This document shows, piece by piece, positions 34,229 through 43,713 of a stretch of 46,061 bases of DNA. The number at the start of each line of letters is the position of its first letter. Position 1 is the stretch's first letter. The notes beneath the pieces were generated by a model. The model did no database searches. It was given only the letters and a program-made list of their open reading frames with translations, and was not told the DNA's origin. Made by a program: the position numbers and the translations under genes. Origin of the DNA: Desulfitobacteriaceae bacterium (GTDB lineage Bacteria; Bacillota; Desulfitobacteriia; Desulfitobacteriales; Desulfitobacteriaceae); the NCBI GenBank assembly GCA_028704155.1, contig JAQVLN010000003.1, forward strand, positions 1 to 46,061. Reading direction: 5' to 3'.

Positions 34229-35200
34229 TTAAAACCGGCAGCAACTTCCCTTAAGGGCTTTTATCCATTTACAGTGGCCTTCCTGCCACTTTTGTACATA
34301 ATGCCGCCAGCTTACCTGGTGGTGAATATTAAATAATTTACGCTGCAAAGAATCGTATATCTTAGTAGAAGCACCGGCCCCCAAACCCAGGATGTTTTCT
34401 TTCCTCAATAATAGAGATATTATACAAGCACTCTTGGCCCGCTTTGGCATAGCCGATATTTTCCAGATTCCCGGCTATTCGTTTTTGGCGATAGAGATAA
34501 AAGGCTTAAGCCCCCATAAATCTGCTGTCCCGGCAGCCAACTCCTGCATTTTTTCCATTTCTGAAGCTGCCTTATGTTTAAAACCTGTCTCAAATTCCTG
34601 TGATCCTCTTTTTATGGCCAGGATATGAACGGTTAAATTATCCGGCTGTAAGTTTGCAACTTGGTCTAAGGTATCCTGTACATCCCCTAAACTCTCACCA
34701 GGCAATCCCAGAATCAGATCCATATTAATAATCCAGTCAGAAAATTTTCTGGCCAACTGATAAATATGTTGCACTTCGGCCGCGCTGTGAGACCGCCCAA
34801 TACGGGCTAGGGTACTATCCTGCATAGTCTGGGGATTAATACTGAGACGATTTACCCCACACTTCCGCAATACTTCAAACATCTCCCGAGATAATGTGTC
34901 CACTCGTCCGGCTTCTACGGTAAATTCGCGGCACTCCTGCCAGGGAAAGCTATTTTTGATCTCTTCAATCAGATTATTCATTTCCTGCGGCATCAAGATT
35001 GTTAGTGTCCCCCCGCCAATATAAACAATTTCCGGAACCAGAGCAAACTTATCCATCAGTCGGCCTGCTGCACGGATTTCAAACTGTAATGTCTGCAAAT
35101 ATGAAGCAAGTTCTCCACGATCCTTGCTTAAACGATTGGCTGGGAATGAACAATAAGTACAGTGGGTCGGACAAAAAGGAATACTGAACAAACACCACAA
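34229..35200 (-). pseudogene. hemZ: Decayed hemZ-like radical SAM gene
   Basis: The main frame (35200-34475) encodes the radical SAM core of a HemZ-type coproporphyrinogen oxidase homologue: SIPFCPTHCTYCSFPA with the CxxxCxxC cluster site, IGGGTLTIL, FTVEAGRVDTL, SINPQTM, and MDLILGLPGE. After GLKPF the frame shifts by one base into YLYRQKRIAGNLENIGYAKA and on to NISIIEERK, then shifts again into ENILGLGAGASTKIYDS. Both shifts are single-base losses in T or A runs. The family's N-terminal ~150 residues are also missing, with only about 190 bases left before the next gene. If the shifts are not sequencing errors, the gene is dead. Confidence 0.75.
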
Positions 35201-35397
35201 ATTTGGGACAGCAATTTGTGTATCCCATGTTTCAGAAGCAACTTGGATAGTGCTTCGGTATTGATTACAGGTTGGACCAGGATATTCTCTATTTCACTAC
35301 TTGTTAAATCAACTCGAAAATAATGAGGGAGGGATTGAGACAGCCCAGTCTCCCGATCCCTGTCAAATCCTTTCGTTAATCTCCAGAAAAGTTCTAA

Positions 35398-35607
35398 TTA
35401 AGTTGTTATTCCCAGTTGGGCTTCGATAAAGATTACTGCCTGGATTTCTCCTTCGGTATTTTCAACTTGTCCCGGAATCAAATCCCCTGCCTGCCCGTTC
35501 CTGTCCATCCTTACCTCAGCCCCAATAAAAAAGGCTCTTATCAGATCAAAAGCAGATTTTAATACGTCCTCAGAAATTGTATTGCTGCTTAATATGAGCT
35601 TAATCAA
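35398..35607 (-). CDS. Hypothetical protein (69 aa)
   Basis: I do not recognise this protein. The frame opens at 35700, but GGGGG lies five bases before TTG 35605-35607, giving MIKLILSSNTISEDVLKSAF and onward. The C-terminal part is beta-rich with EIQAVIFIEAQLG. No signal peptide or clear membrane helix is present. It lies between alr and the decayed hemZ on the same strand and may be co-transcribed with alr. Confidence 0.45.
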   Translation of the reverse strand: MIKLILSSNTISEDVLKSAFDLIRAFFIGAEVRMDRNGQAGDLIPGQVENTEGEIQAVIFIEAQLGITT

Positions 35608-35738
35608 AATCACCCCCAAAAAATCAGAATAGCAACCGTAAAGCCATGGCTGATCCAAAGTAAAGGGGGGCCCAGTTATCAACTTTATCATACAAGACAC
35701 CGGCTGTAGTAATGGCAGAAAAATCCTTAATGAAGTTT

Positions 35739-36947
35739 TTATCCGAGAGTTGATCCAGGTACTATTTTCTCGATATTCAAATAATTAACTACTTTATATA
35801 TTTCAGAATTCTTAATATACACCCGAGGAATTCTCCGACCAACAATACAGCACAGCTCATAATTTATCTGACCTGCTTTTCGGGCAACATCATCGATACC
35901 TATCGAATTTTCTCCTTGGGAACCATAGATAGCCACTTCATCGCCTACATTAACTTCTCCCTTGATATTGGTAATGTCAATCATACATTGGTCCATACAG
36001 ATTCGCCCGATAATATCTGCTTTTTGACCGGCAACCAATACTTGTCCCTTATTACTTAAATTTCTGGTCAAACCATCTGCATAACCGACCGAAAGAGTTG
36101 CAATAATAGTTTCTTTATCAGTCACATAAGTTCTATTATAACTTATCCCTGTCCCGGGTGGGACTGCCTTAATCTGAATAATATTTGCTTTGAAAGTCAT
36201 TGCCGGTTTGATATCAATTTTGCTTTGTTTGCGGACTATCTCTGACGGATACATTCCGTACAAAATCAGGCCGGCACGGACCATATTTAAATGAGTATTG
36301 GGATAACAAATAATTGCAGCGCTATTAGCCGCATGCAATATTGGAATATGAATTCCAATTCTGTTCAATTCATTATTTAAACTTATAAAATATTCAAACT
36401 GTTCATTAGTAAAATCACGCGTTTCTTCATCTGCGGACGAGAAATGAGTAAACATTCCTTCAATAATAATGTTTTTTAGTGTTAAAATCTGCTTGAGCTC
36501 TTTTACCGCCCTATAACCCGGAAGAAACCCTATGCGAGACATTCCGGTATCGACTTTGACATGAACTTTGGCAATTTTATTTAATTTTACTGCCGCGTTA
36601 GAAATACTTAAAGCTAACTCTTGCTCAAATATACTTTGGGTTATACCAAAACGTACTATTTCTTCAGAACGGCGGGGATCAGTATAACCTAAGATAAGAA
36701 TAGGTACTTTAATACCTAATTTTCGTAATTCAATCGCTTCATCAAGCATTGAAACAGCAAATCTATCGATAAATTTTGTTTCCAGGATAGCCTGAGCAAC
36801 CTCTTTGACACCATGACCATAAGCATCAGCTTTGACTACAGCCATAATTTTGGTATTCTTATCGGTTACTTCCCTGATTTTCCTGACATTATGAATAATA
36901 TTATCCAGGTTTATCTCTACCCAGGCCCTGTTTAACTTAAATTCCAT
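35739..36947 (-). CDS. alr: Alanine racemase
   Basis: This PLP enzyme makes D-alanine for peptidoglycan. From the ATG at 36947 it has 402 aa. The PLP lysine is K39 in VVKADAYGHG. Other landmarks are HVKVDTGMSRIG near 128-139, THFSSAD near 164, AANSAA near 202, the catalytic Tyr in GTGISYNRTY near 264, and GRICMDQCMID near 312. The frame is open upstream to 36989, but GGAGG is placed five bases before 36947. The C-terminus is longer than usual by about 15-20 residues (VYIKNSEIYKVVNYLN...). Confidence 0.95.
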   Translation of the reverse strand: MEFKLNRAWVEINLDNIIHNVRKIREVTDKNTKIMAVVKADAYGHGVKEVAQAILETKFIDRFAVSMLDEAIELRKLGIKVPILILGYTDPRRSEEIVRFGITQSIFEQELALSISNAAVKLNKIAKVHVKVDTGMSRIGFLPGYRAVKELKQILTLKNIIIEGMFTHFSSADEETRDFTNEQFEYFISLNNELNRIGIHIPILHAANSAAIICYPNTHLNMVRAGLILYGMYPSEIVRKQSKIDIKPAMTFKANIIQIKAVPPGTGISYNRTYVTDKETIIATLSVGYADGLTRNLSNKGQVLVAGQKADIIGRICMDQCMIDITNIKGEVNVGDEVAIYGSQGENSIGIDDVARKAGQINYELCCIVGRRIPRVYIKNSEIYKVVNYLNIEKIVPGSTLG

Positions 36948-37015
36948 GAATACCTCCATTTGATATCTATCAAATGTCTCCAGAACCAATTAATGTCAAG
37001 GCTAACTCCTGAAAG

Positions 37016-38482
37016 TTACTTATTAAAGTACTCCTCTACTGTTTCCCGGTCATTAAAGTGTTTGATATGATTCATGAATACCTGATAGGTTTCTTGTCCT
37101 TTACCCGATATTACCAAAGCATCGTCGTCTGTCAACCTAGCCAGAGCTTTGAAAATTGCCATCCTCCTGTCTTCAACCTTCTCATAAGCACAGCCTGTCT
37201 CCTTTAATCCCTCTTCAATGTCATTAATAATAGTGATCGGTTCCTCGGTCCGGGGATTGTCAGTTGTAATCAGGCAATAGTCTGCATGTTCCCCGGCAGC
37301 TATCCCCAGCTCCCGTCTGCGTTTCTTATCCCTGTCACCGCCACAGCCGAATACAGTAATAATCTTTCCCGGAATAATATCCTTGACCGTTAATAACAAG
37401 TTTTTTAAGGCACACGGAGAATAGGCACTATCTATTATTATCAAATGGCCCCGGGGATTTTTTACGGTTTCAAATCTTCCCTTTATACAATTAATGTCAG
37501 CAATTGCCGCCGCTATTTTTTTTCGGCTAATACCCAACTTATAACAACCGGCTATTGAGGCCAGTAAATTCTCCAGAAAACTTTTACCGGGGATTTGATA
37601 ACTGATCATTTTATAAGTGCCGTCCGGAAAACAAAGATCGAAAACAGTACCCTCTTTTTTGTATATAATATTGTCTGCCGATACATCTTGATCTTTATTC
37701 AGTTTGATCCCATATGTTACAAAATCCAGGGCTTGCGATTGCCTGCTTAAATTGATGCTCAGCATATTCAATGTACTTGTCACAAAACTCTCTGTCGCCT
37801 GGATTAGATCAGAAAACTGTTTTATAGAGTTTCCTTGCCGGAACAAGTTGTTATCCGGATCTTCATTGGAGTTAAGGATAATACATAATTTAAATTTACA
37901 ACCATAATATTTATATTCCAAAAGAGCTGACGGGGATATCTCTGTAATTATTTCGGTAACTCCGCTGTTAAGTAGTTCATTTATGTCATTATTTAATTTA
38001 ATTGAATCAGGTACATTAGGGTGAGACTTAATGAAAACTATCTTTTCATTATTTTCCGAAGAATTCAGATTATCGATAATGCCTGTTTTTCTCCCACAAG
38101 AACTCAGTAGTATTCCTAATAACCAGGCAACAGATGATTTGCCTGACGAACCTATGACACCTATTAAATTACACTTCGCCGTTGGATTATTATAGTAAGT
38201 TCTTGCTATACAGGCCATTGCCAATTTTGTATCCTGAACTTTAATAATCGTAACATCCGGAGAAATATTGTCTATATCATGCTCGACAACTAAAGCTACT
38301 GCTCCCGCTTGTATAGCAAGCCGAGCATAATCATGCCTGTCAACAGTTTTCCCTTTTACACAAATAAAGAGTGATTGATTCTCAACATTTCTTGAATCCC
38401 AGGCAATTGAAACTATTTCTGTATTATCATCCCCTTGGATCAGCGTATAAGTTATATTATTTAAAAGTTCTTTTAACTTCAT
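37016..38482 (-). CDS. MurE-like Mur ligase paralogue with altered active site
   Basis: The 488-aa protein has MurE length and order. The N-domain contains SIAWDSRNVENQSLFICVKG near residues 25-44. The Rossmann C-domain has VFGCGGDRDKKRRRELG and the diaminopimelate-type motif TTDNPRTEEP near 393-425. The central domain is degraded: the P-loop is GVIGSSGKSS (108-117) instead of GTNGKTT, the EVSSH motif is EISPS, the DHLDxH block is EDPDNN, and DYAHTPD is DSAYSPC. Substrate positioning and catalysis are therefore doubtful. The ATG at 38482 has AAGGTG upstream; the open frame extends to 38638 inside nnrD. Confidence 0.8.
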   Translation of the reverse strand: MKLKELLNNITYTLIQGDDNTEIVSIAWDSRNVENQSLFICVKGKTVDRHDYARLAIQAGAVALVVEHDIDNISPDVTIIKVQDTKLAMACIARTYYNNPTAKCNLIGVIGSSGKSSVAWLLGILLSSCGRKTGIIDNLNSSENNEKIVFIKSHPNVPDSIKLNNDINELLNSGVTEIITEISPSALLEYKYYGCKFKLCIILNSNEDPDNNLFRQGNSIKQFSDLIQATESFVTSTLNMLSINLSRQSQALDFVTYGIKLNKDQDVSADNIIYKKEGTVFDLCFPDGTYKMISYQIPGKSFLENLLASIAGCYKLGISRKKIAAAIADINCIKGRFETVKNPRGHLIIIDSAYSPCALKNLLLTVKDIIPGKIITVFGCGGDRDKKRRRELGIAAGEHADYCLITTDNPRTEEPITIINDIEEGLKETGCAYEKVEDRRMAIFKALARLTDDDALVISGKGQETYQVFMNHIKHFNDRETVEEYFNK

Positions 38483-38531
38483 CCTGAAATCACCTTGTCT
38501 TCTGCTCTGAAAATTATTTTTTAGAAAATAT

Positions 38532-40094
38532 TTAAGATTCAATTTGCCGCCGCGCTTTAGGTAAAGTATCGGCAAGCTCTGAAGCGGTAAATCCGGACCA
38601 GCCATATTCTTTCGCCAGTATTTCAGCAGCTTTGCCATGTAAATATACTGCCAGGCAAGCAGCTTCCAGCGGCTGCACTCCTTGCGCCAGCCAACTGAGG
38701 ATACTGCCTGTCAAAACATCTCCTGTGCCCCCGGTTCCCAATCCGGGATTTCCGGTTGGATTTAGAAAAGCCCGACCGTCAGGGGCTGCTACAACAGTGA
38801 TGCTCCCTTTCAAAACAACAACAGCCCCCCATTCTACAGCCTTGTTAACTGCCAATTCCAGACGGTTTTCTTGTACTTCGGGAGTGGTTAGATTACATAA
38901 ACGGGCCATTTCTCCGGGGTGCGGTGTAAGAATCAACGGACCGCGGCCTTTACGACTTTGTAAGATTTCCGGTTTTAAGGCAACAAGATTTAAGGCATCG
39001 GCATCCAGGATTACAGGTAAGGCAATATTTTGAAAGACTTTCTCCAGAACAAAGTAAAATTGGTTATTCAGTCCTAAACCAGGTCCCAGAGCTAAGGCCT
39101 GAGCACCCTGACAATGTTCCTCAATTACAGGCCAGGCATCAGCATCCAAGTTAGCATCCCCGCCGGCCGGCCAAACTGTTCCTTCAATTACCCCATTTGC
39201 GACGACCGGAACAACTCCTCTTGGGGTTACAATCTGCAACAGGCCTATACCGGTACGTATTGCCGATCTCCCGGATAAAATTGCCGCACCACTCATCCCC
39301 AGGGATCCCGCAGCCAATATTCCTTTGCCATGAGTCCCTTTATGATTCTGTAATTGACGTTTCGGAATAATTGTCCGCATGGCTTGCTCAGTCAAAATAA
39401 AATTGGAAATTTCTTCATCCTGAAGATAACTGGGAGGAATAGAAATAGCGTCGACGATAACCTGGCCGCAAAACTCCGGTCCCCGCCCCAGGAAATGACC
39501 TAATTTGGGCAAACCAAAAGTGACCGTCAGATCGGCACGGACAGCTATACGATAAACCTTTCCTGTATCAGCTTCTACACCGCTGGGAACATCTACAGCA
39601 ACAACCCAAGCCTTAGTCTGATTAATTTCTTCAATATATTCTTCAGCAATACTGGGCATAGCCCCGCGTAAACCTGTCCCGTAAAGAGCATCGACCACAA
39701 CATCTGCCTGTGAGAATGCAAATCTGGCCAGTCTTCTTTGCTTCTCACCTTCGATAACAAATAATTTACCTCCTGTACCGGAGAAAAGTCGAAAATTAAG
39801 TTTGGCATCGCCCGTCAGATCTTGGGATTTAGCCAGCAAGAAAACAGTTACCTCAAACCCGATCAGGGTTAAGTGCCGGGCAATAGCCAAGCCATCCCCA
39901 CCATTATTTCCCTTACCCGCTAAAACAGTTGCCTTCAAACCGATCAGGTTTCGTTTTTTAGCAGCGAAAAATTGGCAAATCTCTCTGACTACAGCCATGG
40001 CTGCATTTTCCATTAGCAAAATACTTGGTATTCCGAAGTTCCCGATCGCCTTATCCTCAAGACGGCGCATTTGCCGGGAAGTTACCAAACGCAT
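38532..40094 (-). CDS. nnr: Bifunctional NAD(P)HX epimerase / ADP-dependent dehydratase
   Basis: This 520-aa enzyme repairs hydrated NADH and NADPH. The N-terminal YjeF epimerase domain (about residues 1-215) has GKGNNGGDGLAIARHL near 60-75 and AVDVPSGVEADTG near 158. The C-terminal ribokinase-like dehydratase domain (about 230-515) has KGTHGKGILAAGS near 258, ALGPGLG near 345, LTPHPGEMARL near 400, and TGGTGDVLTGSI near 462. The ATG has GAGG seven bases upstream. It follows acpS on the same strand, a common pairing in Firmicutes. Confidence 0.96.
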   Translation of the reverse strand: MRLVTSRQMRRLEDKAIGNFGIPSILLMENAAMAVVREICQFFAAKKRNLIGLKATVLAGKGNNGGDGLAIARHLTLIGFEVTVFLLAKSQDLTGDAKLNFRLFSGTGGKLFVIEGEKQRRLARFAFSQADVVVDALYGTGLRGAMPSIAEEYIEEINQTKAWVVAVDVPSGVEADTGKVYRIAVRADLTVTFGLPKLGHFLGRGPEFCGQVIVDAISIPPSYLQDEEISNFILTEQAMRTIIPKRQLQNHKGTHGKGILAAGSLGMSGAAILSGRSAIRTGIGLLQIVTPRGVVPVVANGVIEGTVWPAGGDANLDADAWPVIEEHCQGAQALALGPGLGLNNQFYFVLEKVFQNIALPVILDADALNLVALKPEILQSRKGRGPLILTPHPGEMARLCNLTTPEVQENRLELAVNKAVEWGAVVVLKGSITVVAAPDGRAFLNPTGNPGLGTGGTGDVLTGSILSWLAQGVQPLEAACLAVYLHGKAAEILAKEYGWSGFTASELADTLPKARRQIES

Positions 40095-40129
40095 TCTCCC
40101 ACCTCAATTCATGATCACTAAAATCTCTG

Positions 40130-40486
40130 TTAACATAAAATCGCCAAAGCAATAGCCTTGCTCCGGTCATGAGAAATACTTACCCTTACTGCAGATCCCC
40201 CGCGCGCTTTGACTTGATCTTCCGCACGTTTACTCAGTAAAGCTAGAGGCTCACCCTTTGGTCCATTGACAATTTCTATATCCTGCCAGGTAATTCCCTG
40301 CAAGCCTGTTCCTAAAGCCTTGAGAACTGCTTCTTTGGCAGTAAAACGGCCGGCCCAACTTTGAATGCTTCTACCAAGCAAATCATTCCGCTCCCGAGGC
40401 GTAAACAAGCGGTCCACAATTTTGGGCTGACGCCGGCATGCCTTGGCAAAGCGTTCAATCTCGATAATATCCACTCCGGGAAACAT
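40130..40486 (-). CDS. acpS: Holo-[acyl-carrier-protein] synthase
   Basis: AcpS transfers 4'-phosphopantetheine from CoA to a serine of acyl carrier protein. From the ATG at 40486, seven bases after GGGAGG, it has 118 aa, the normal length. The metal and catalytic motifs are GVDIIEIERF at residues 4-13, WAGRFTAKEAVLKALGTG near 45-62, and VSISHDRSKAIALAI near the end. A GCGTGAT/ATCACGC hairpin at 40506-40525 lies just upstream of the ribosome binding site. The nnr gene follows 36 bases later. Confidence 0.95.
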   Translation of the reverse strand: MFPGVDIIEIERFAKACRRQPKIVDRLFTPRERNDLLGRSIQSWAGRFTAKEAVLKALGTGLQGITWQDIEIVNGPKGEPLALLSKRAEDQVKARGGSAVRVSISHDRSKAIALAILC

Positions 40487-40670
40487 AAAAAAACCTCCCT
40501 GAATCAGCGTGATGGCCACATCACGCAACCTTGTTTTCCCTTGCCGAGGTTAACGGCAGATTCAATGTCACTGTTGTCCCCTTTCTGGACTGACTCTCTA
40601 TCTTCTCCTGACTTCTGATTAATTACATTAGATATTAATGAACTCCGCATATTCAATTTTCGACATTATC

Positions 40671-41588
40671 CTAAAAAGCTCCTGCCTTTTTTCCCTGTCG
40701 GCTATCCCGCCGTTCTAATTCTGCATCGATTGCATTTAATGTTTCCCATTTTTTTCGGCTCCAAAGCGGGCCAATCAGATCATCAGGCGGCCCATCACCG
40801 GTAAGGCGCTGAATAATCATCTCCGCCGGTAATAATTCCAATATATCAACGATTATATTAATATACTCTTCTGCAGTCAGAAGAGGAAAAGGGTTTTTTC
40901 TATAGATTTTAGCCAACGGAGTTCCCGCCAGGACGTGAAGCAAATGTAATTTTATACCCTGCAAGGGCAAAGCCGCAATTGCCCGGGCTGTAACCAACAT
41001 GTCTTCCTTACTTTCACCGGGCAAACCCAAAATAATATGCCCGCACACCTTAATATCCCTGTTTCTTAATTCAGTAAGCGCTTGGCAAAATGCTGCATAA
41101 TCGTGCCCTCGTCCAATCCAGTCCAAAGATTTTTGATGAATTGACTGCAGCCCTAATTCAACCCATAAATAAGTTACCCGATTAAGCTCTTCCAAATAAT
41201 CCAAAACGTCTTTAGGCAAACAATCAGGTCTTGTGGCAATTGCTATCCCTACTACCCCCGGCAAATTCAATACCTGCCCATAAATCTCCCGCAAACGCCC
41301 TGACGGGGCGTAAGTATTGGTATATGCCTGGAAATAGGCGATATACTTTGCCTTCGGCCATTTTTTAAGCATCATCTTCCTTGACTGCTCAAATTGCTCT
41401 GGTAAAGAGAGCTTCTGCTCACCGGCAAAATCCCCTGACCCACGGGCACTGCAATAAATACAACCCTCCCACCCTAAAGTACCATCACGATTTGGACAAG
41501 TAAAACCCGCATCCAAGGGGACCTTGAAAACCTTTTCGCCAAAAACTGCCCGCAAATGTTGATTAAAAGAATTATAGTGTTTACTCAT
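40671..41588 (-). CDS. YhcC-type radical SAM protein (TIGR01212 family)
   Basis: This 305-aa protein binds a 4Fe-4S cluster through C-x14-C-x2-C in the segment from TCPNRDG to GCIYC, near residues 30-47. Other conserved parts are YIAYFQAYTNTYAP near 82-95, IATRPDCLP near 117, ELGLQSIHQKSLDWIGRGHD near 144, and HIILGLPGE near 183. The reaction is not established for the family. The ATG has AAAGGG upstream. It is transcribed away from the divergent membrane protein gene. Confidence 0.88.
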   Translation of the reverse strand: MSKHYNSFNQHLRAVFGEKVFKVPLDAGFTCPNRDGTLGWEGCIYCSARGSGDFAGEQKLSLPEQFEQSRKMMLKKWPKAKYIAYFQAYTNTYAPSGRLREIYGQVLNLPGVVGIAIATRPDCLPKDVLDYLEELNRVTYLWVELGLQSIHQKSLDWIGRGHDYAAFCQALTELRNRDIKVCGHIILGLPGESKEDMLVTARAIAALPLQGIKLHLLHVLAGTPLAKIYRKNPFPLLTAEEYINIIVDILELLPAEMIIQRLTGDGPPDDLIGPLWSRKKWETLNAIDAELERRDSRQGKKAGAF

Positions 41589-41726
41589 TTTAACCCTTTC
41601 GAAAACCGGTTTTTCATTTTATTTTCAATCATTTTAACAAAAAAAGCAACTTAAAAGATATTAGCCAATCTTTGATTGAACAAGTCCGAAATTGAGTATA
41701 CTAAAAAAAACTTACGGGGGTTTAAA

Positions 41727-42986
41727 ATGGCTCGTCCAGCATCTAATTCCTCAAAACGCCGTTACGTTACTTATATCGGTACCTTGGGCACAACACATCT
41801 CCACTTGAGAAACCCTTATGTGATAGCCTTTTGGTCATTTGTTTTTCCCGGTTTGGGACACATAATGTTAGAAAAATACCTGATGGGATATCTTCTGTTT
41901 CTCTGGGAAGTATTTATCAATCTAAAAGCGCATATTAACCTGGCAATTCTCTATTCCTTTACCGGCAGATTTCAAACAGCCAAAGATGTTCTTGATATCA
42001 ATTGGGTCCTGTTATATTTCCCAACTTATCTTTTTGCCGTCTGGAATTCATATCGTCTAACTATTGACCTTAACCATCAATATAAGTTAGCAGTCAGAGA
42101 GGATGCCGATATTGAGATATTTAACATAAATACGATTGAGATCAATTATTTAGACAAGAAGATTCCCTGGCATACGGCTATCTGGTCCGCATTGATGCCG
42201 GGATTGGGACAGCTTTTATGTCATCGAATCCCTGCAGGAATATTTTTAGCAATGTGGTTTCTAACAATTGCCTATCTGTCCAAACTGCCTCCAGCATTCC
42301 ACTATACTTTTCTGGGACAGTTTAATTTTGCTAAATCAATTATCGATCCCCAGTGGTTTCTGAATATCCCCAGTATCTATTTTGGCAGCATCTATGGAGC
42401 CTATACTTCTACTGCAACAGATAATAGAATATTTGATTGGGAACAAGCAAAATTTCTTAAAAAGAATTATCAGAACGTTAACTTTAAACTGCCCTTCGCA
42501 AAAATAGCCGGGAGAGATGAACGTATGTATATTGTCTCAACATTTGAACACTCAAACTATCTGGAATTAGCTATTACGGCAATTCAAATGAAGGGAATCG
42601 CTAAAGATAATATTCTTGCCATCCCTTTGGACAAAAGAGGAGAACAGAAACAATTATTTGATACCCTTCATTCTTCTGATGGTTTAAGCTTGTTTGATCT
42701 GCCAATGATTCTGGCAACTATGTTTTGTATATTTGGCAGCATCTATGGCTTTATCCTGACATGGGGACCGGTTATCTGGGGAATAATTGCTTTATTTACC
42801 GGCTTTGCATTGGGTCTTATTATAAAGTTGATATCCACTAAAAAATACACTAACAGACAAAAAAAACAAAAAGCAACAGAGGTTATCTTAATCATCGAGT
42901 GTCAGGAAAACCAGTTGGAGTCGGTTAAAGATACATTATGGAATCATAACGCTCTCGGAGTCAGCAAATTAAGTTTGGATAATTAA
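41727..42986 (+). CDS. Membrane protein with two TM2-like modules and a C-terminal soluble domain
   Basis: This 419-aa protein contains the same membrane module twice: AFWSFVFPGLGHIMLEKY near residues 34-51 and AIWSALMPGLGQLLCHRI near 151-168. Each is followed by a long hydrophobic helix. This is the P-G-L-G-x-(hairpin) pattern of TM2-like domains. The C-terminal third has a soluble segment YIVSTFEHSNYLELAITAIQ near 274-293, then two membrane helices (about 333-375), then a short beta-alpha tail (VILIIECQEN). An opening TTG at 41676 lacks a ribosome binding site; the ATG at 41727 has GGGGG eight bases upstream. Its role is unknown. Confidence 0.7.
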   Translation: MARPASNSSKRRYVTYIGTLGTTHLHLRNPYVIAFWSFVFPGLGHIMLEKYLMGYLLFLWEVFINLKAHINLAILYSFTGRFQTAKDVLDINWVLLYFPTYLFAVWNSYRLTIDLNHQYKLAVREDADIEIFNINTIEINYLDKKIPWHTAIWSALMPGLGQLLCHRIPAGIFLAMWFLTIAYLSKLPPAFHYTFLGQFNFAKSIIDPQWFLNIPSIYFGSIYGAYTSTATDNRIFDWEQAKFLKKNYQNVNFKLPFAKIAGRDERMYIVSTFEHSNYLELAITAIQMKGIAKDNILAIPLDKRGEQKQLFDTLHSSDGLSLFDLPMILATMFCIFGSIYGFILTWGPVIWGIIALFTGFALGLIIKLISTKKYTNRQKKQKATEVILIIECQENQLESVKDTLWNHNALGVSKLSLDN

Positions 42987-43079
42987 CTGTAATTTTTGAC
43001 TTTTATTATTCGCTATTAATTTATATGTGCATTAGTTAATTTACTCCTATTACATCTTAAACCGGCAATTTAGCAAATG

Positions 43080-43703
43080 CTATTTTTCACCAATGACAAT
43101 CAATACATCCTTTTCCTTAATCTTCGTATCTGATCCCGGAGCAACAATTATCCTGGTTCCCCTTTTAATGGCGATTACACTTACCCCATGAGCGGCTCGC
43201 AGATTCAATTCACCCAGTGTTTTATTAATAAACAAGGCCGGCGCAATCACTTCATAAACACTTTGATTGGCTGATACTTCAATAAAATCCAAAACATTGG
43301 AACCTGTCAGGTTATGGGCAAGCCGAATCCCCATGTCCTTTTCCGGATAAATAATTTTATCCGCCCCGATTTTTTCCAAAACCTTGCCGTGTTGAAGTGA
43401 TTGGGCTTTAGCCACAATGAAAGGTGCTTTCAGCTCTTTCAGCATCAGGGTTATTAGTATATTTGCTTCCAGATTATCACCAATCGCCACGACAGCAGCA
43501 TCAAAATTACGAACGCCTAAAGACTTAAGCGTTTCTTCTTCCAAAGCATCAGCTTGAACGGCATGTGTCACATTATGCATAATGCTCTGGACAGTATGTT
43601 CATTATTATCAATAACCATTACTTCATGTCCCAATTTAAAAAGTGTTTCAGCCACACTCTTCCCGAATCTTCCTAAGCCAATAACCACAAACTGTTTGCG
43701 CAT
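43080..43703 (-). CDS. ktrA: Potassium uptake regulatory subunit KtrA (TrkA/RCK type)
   Basis: KtrA is the cytosolic nucleotide-binding ring that gates KtrB. The 207-aa protein has an RCK_N domain with VIGLGRFGKSVAETL near residues 7-21 and VIDNNEHTVQ near 30, then an RCK_C domain (about 130-207, VIAIKRGTRIIVAPGS). The ATG at 43703 has GGAG seven bases upstream and is chosen over an opening codon at 43721. It lies 10 bases after the ktrB gene in the order ktrB-ktrA, so both subunits are made together. Confidence 0.94.
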   Translation of the reverse strand: MRKQFVVIGLGRFGKSVAETLFKLGHEVMVIDNNEHTVQSIMHNVTHAVQADALEEETLKSLGVRNFDAAVVAIGDNLEANILITLMLKELKAPFIVAKAQSLQHGKVLEKIGADKIIYPEKDMGIRLAHNLTGSNVLDFIEVSANQSVYEVIAPALFINKTLGELNLRAAHGVSVIAIKRGTRIIVAPGSDTKIKEKDVLIVIGEK

Positions 43704-43713
43704 GCTTATTCTC

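Noticed and set aside
35320-35385. GGGAT/ATCCC with GAGAC/GTCTC hairpin as a terminator
   Set aside because: The stem is good, but neither strand has a T-run after it, so I do not call it a terminator.
37016-38638. MurE-like protein starting at 38638
   Set aside because: The extra 52 residues overlap the end of nnr and do not resemble a Mur N-domain; the ATG at 38482 fits the family length.
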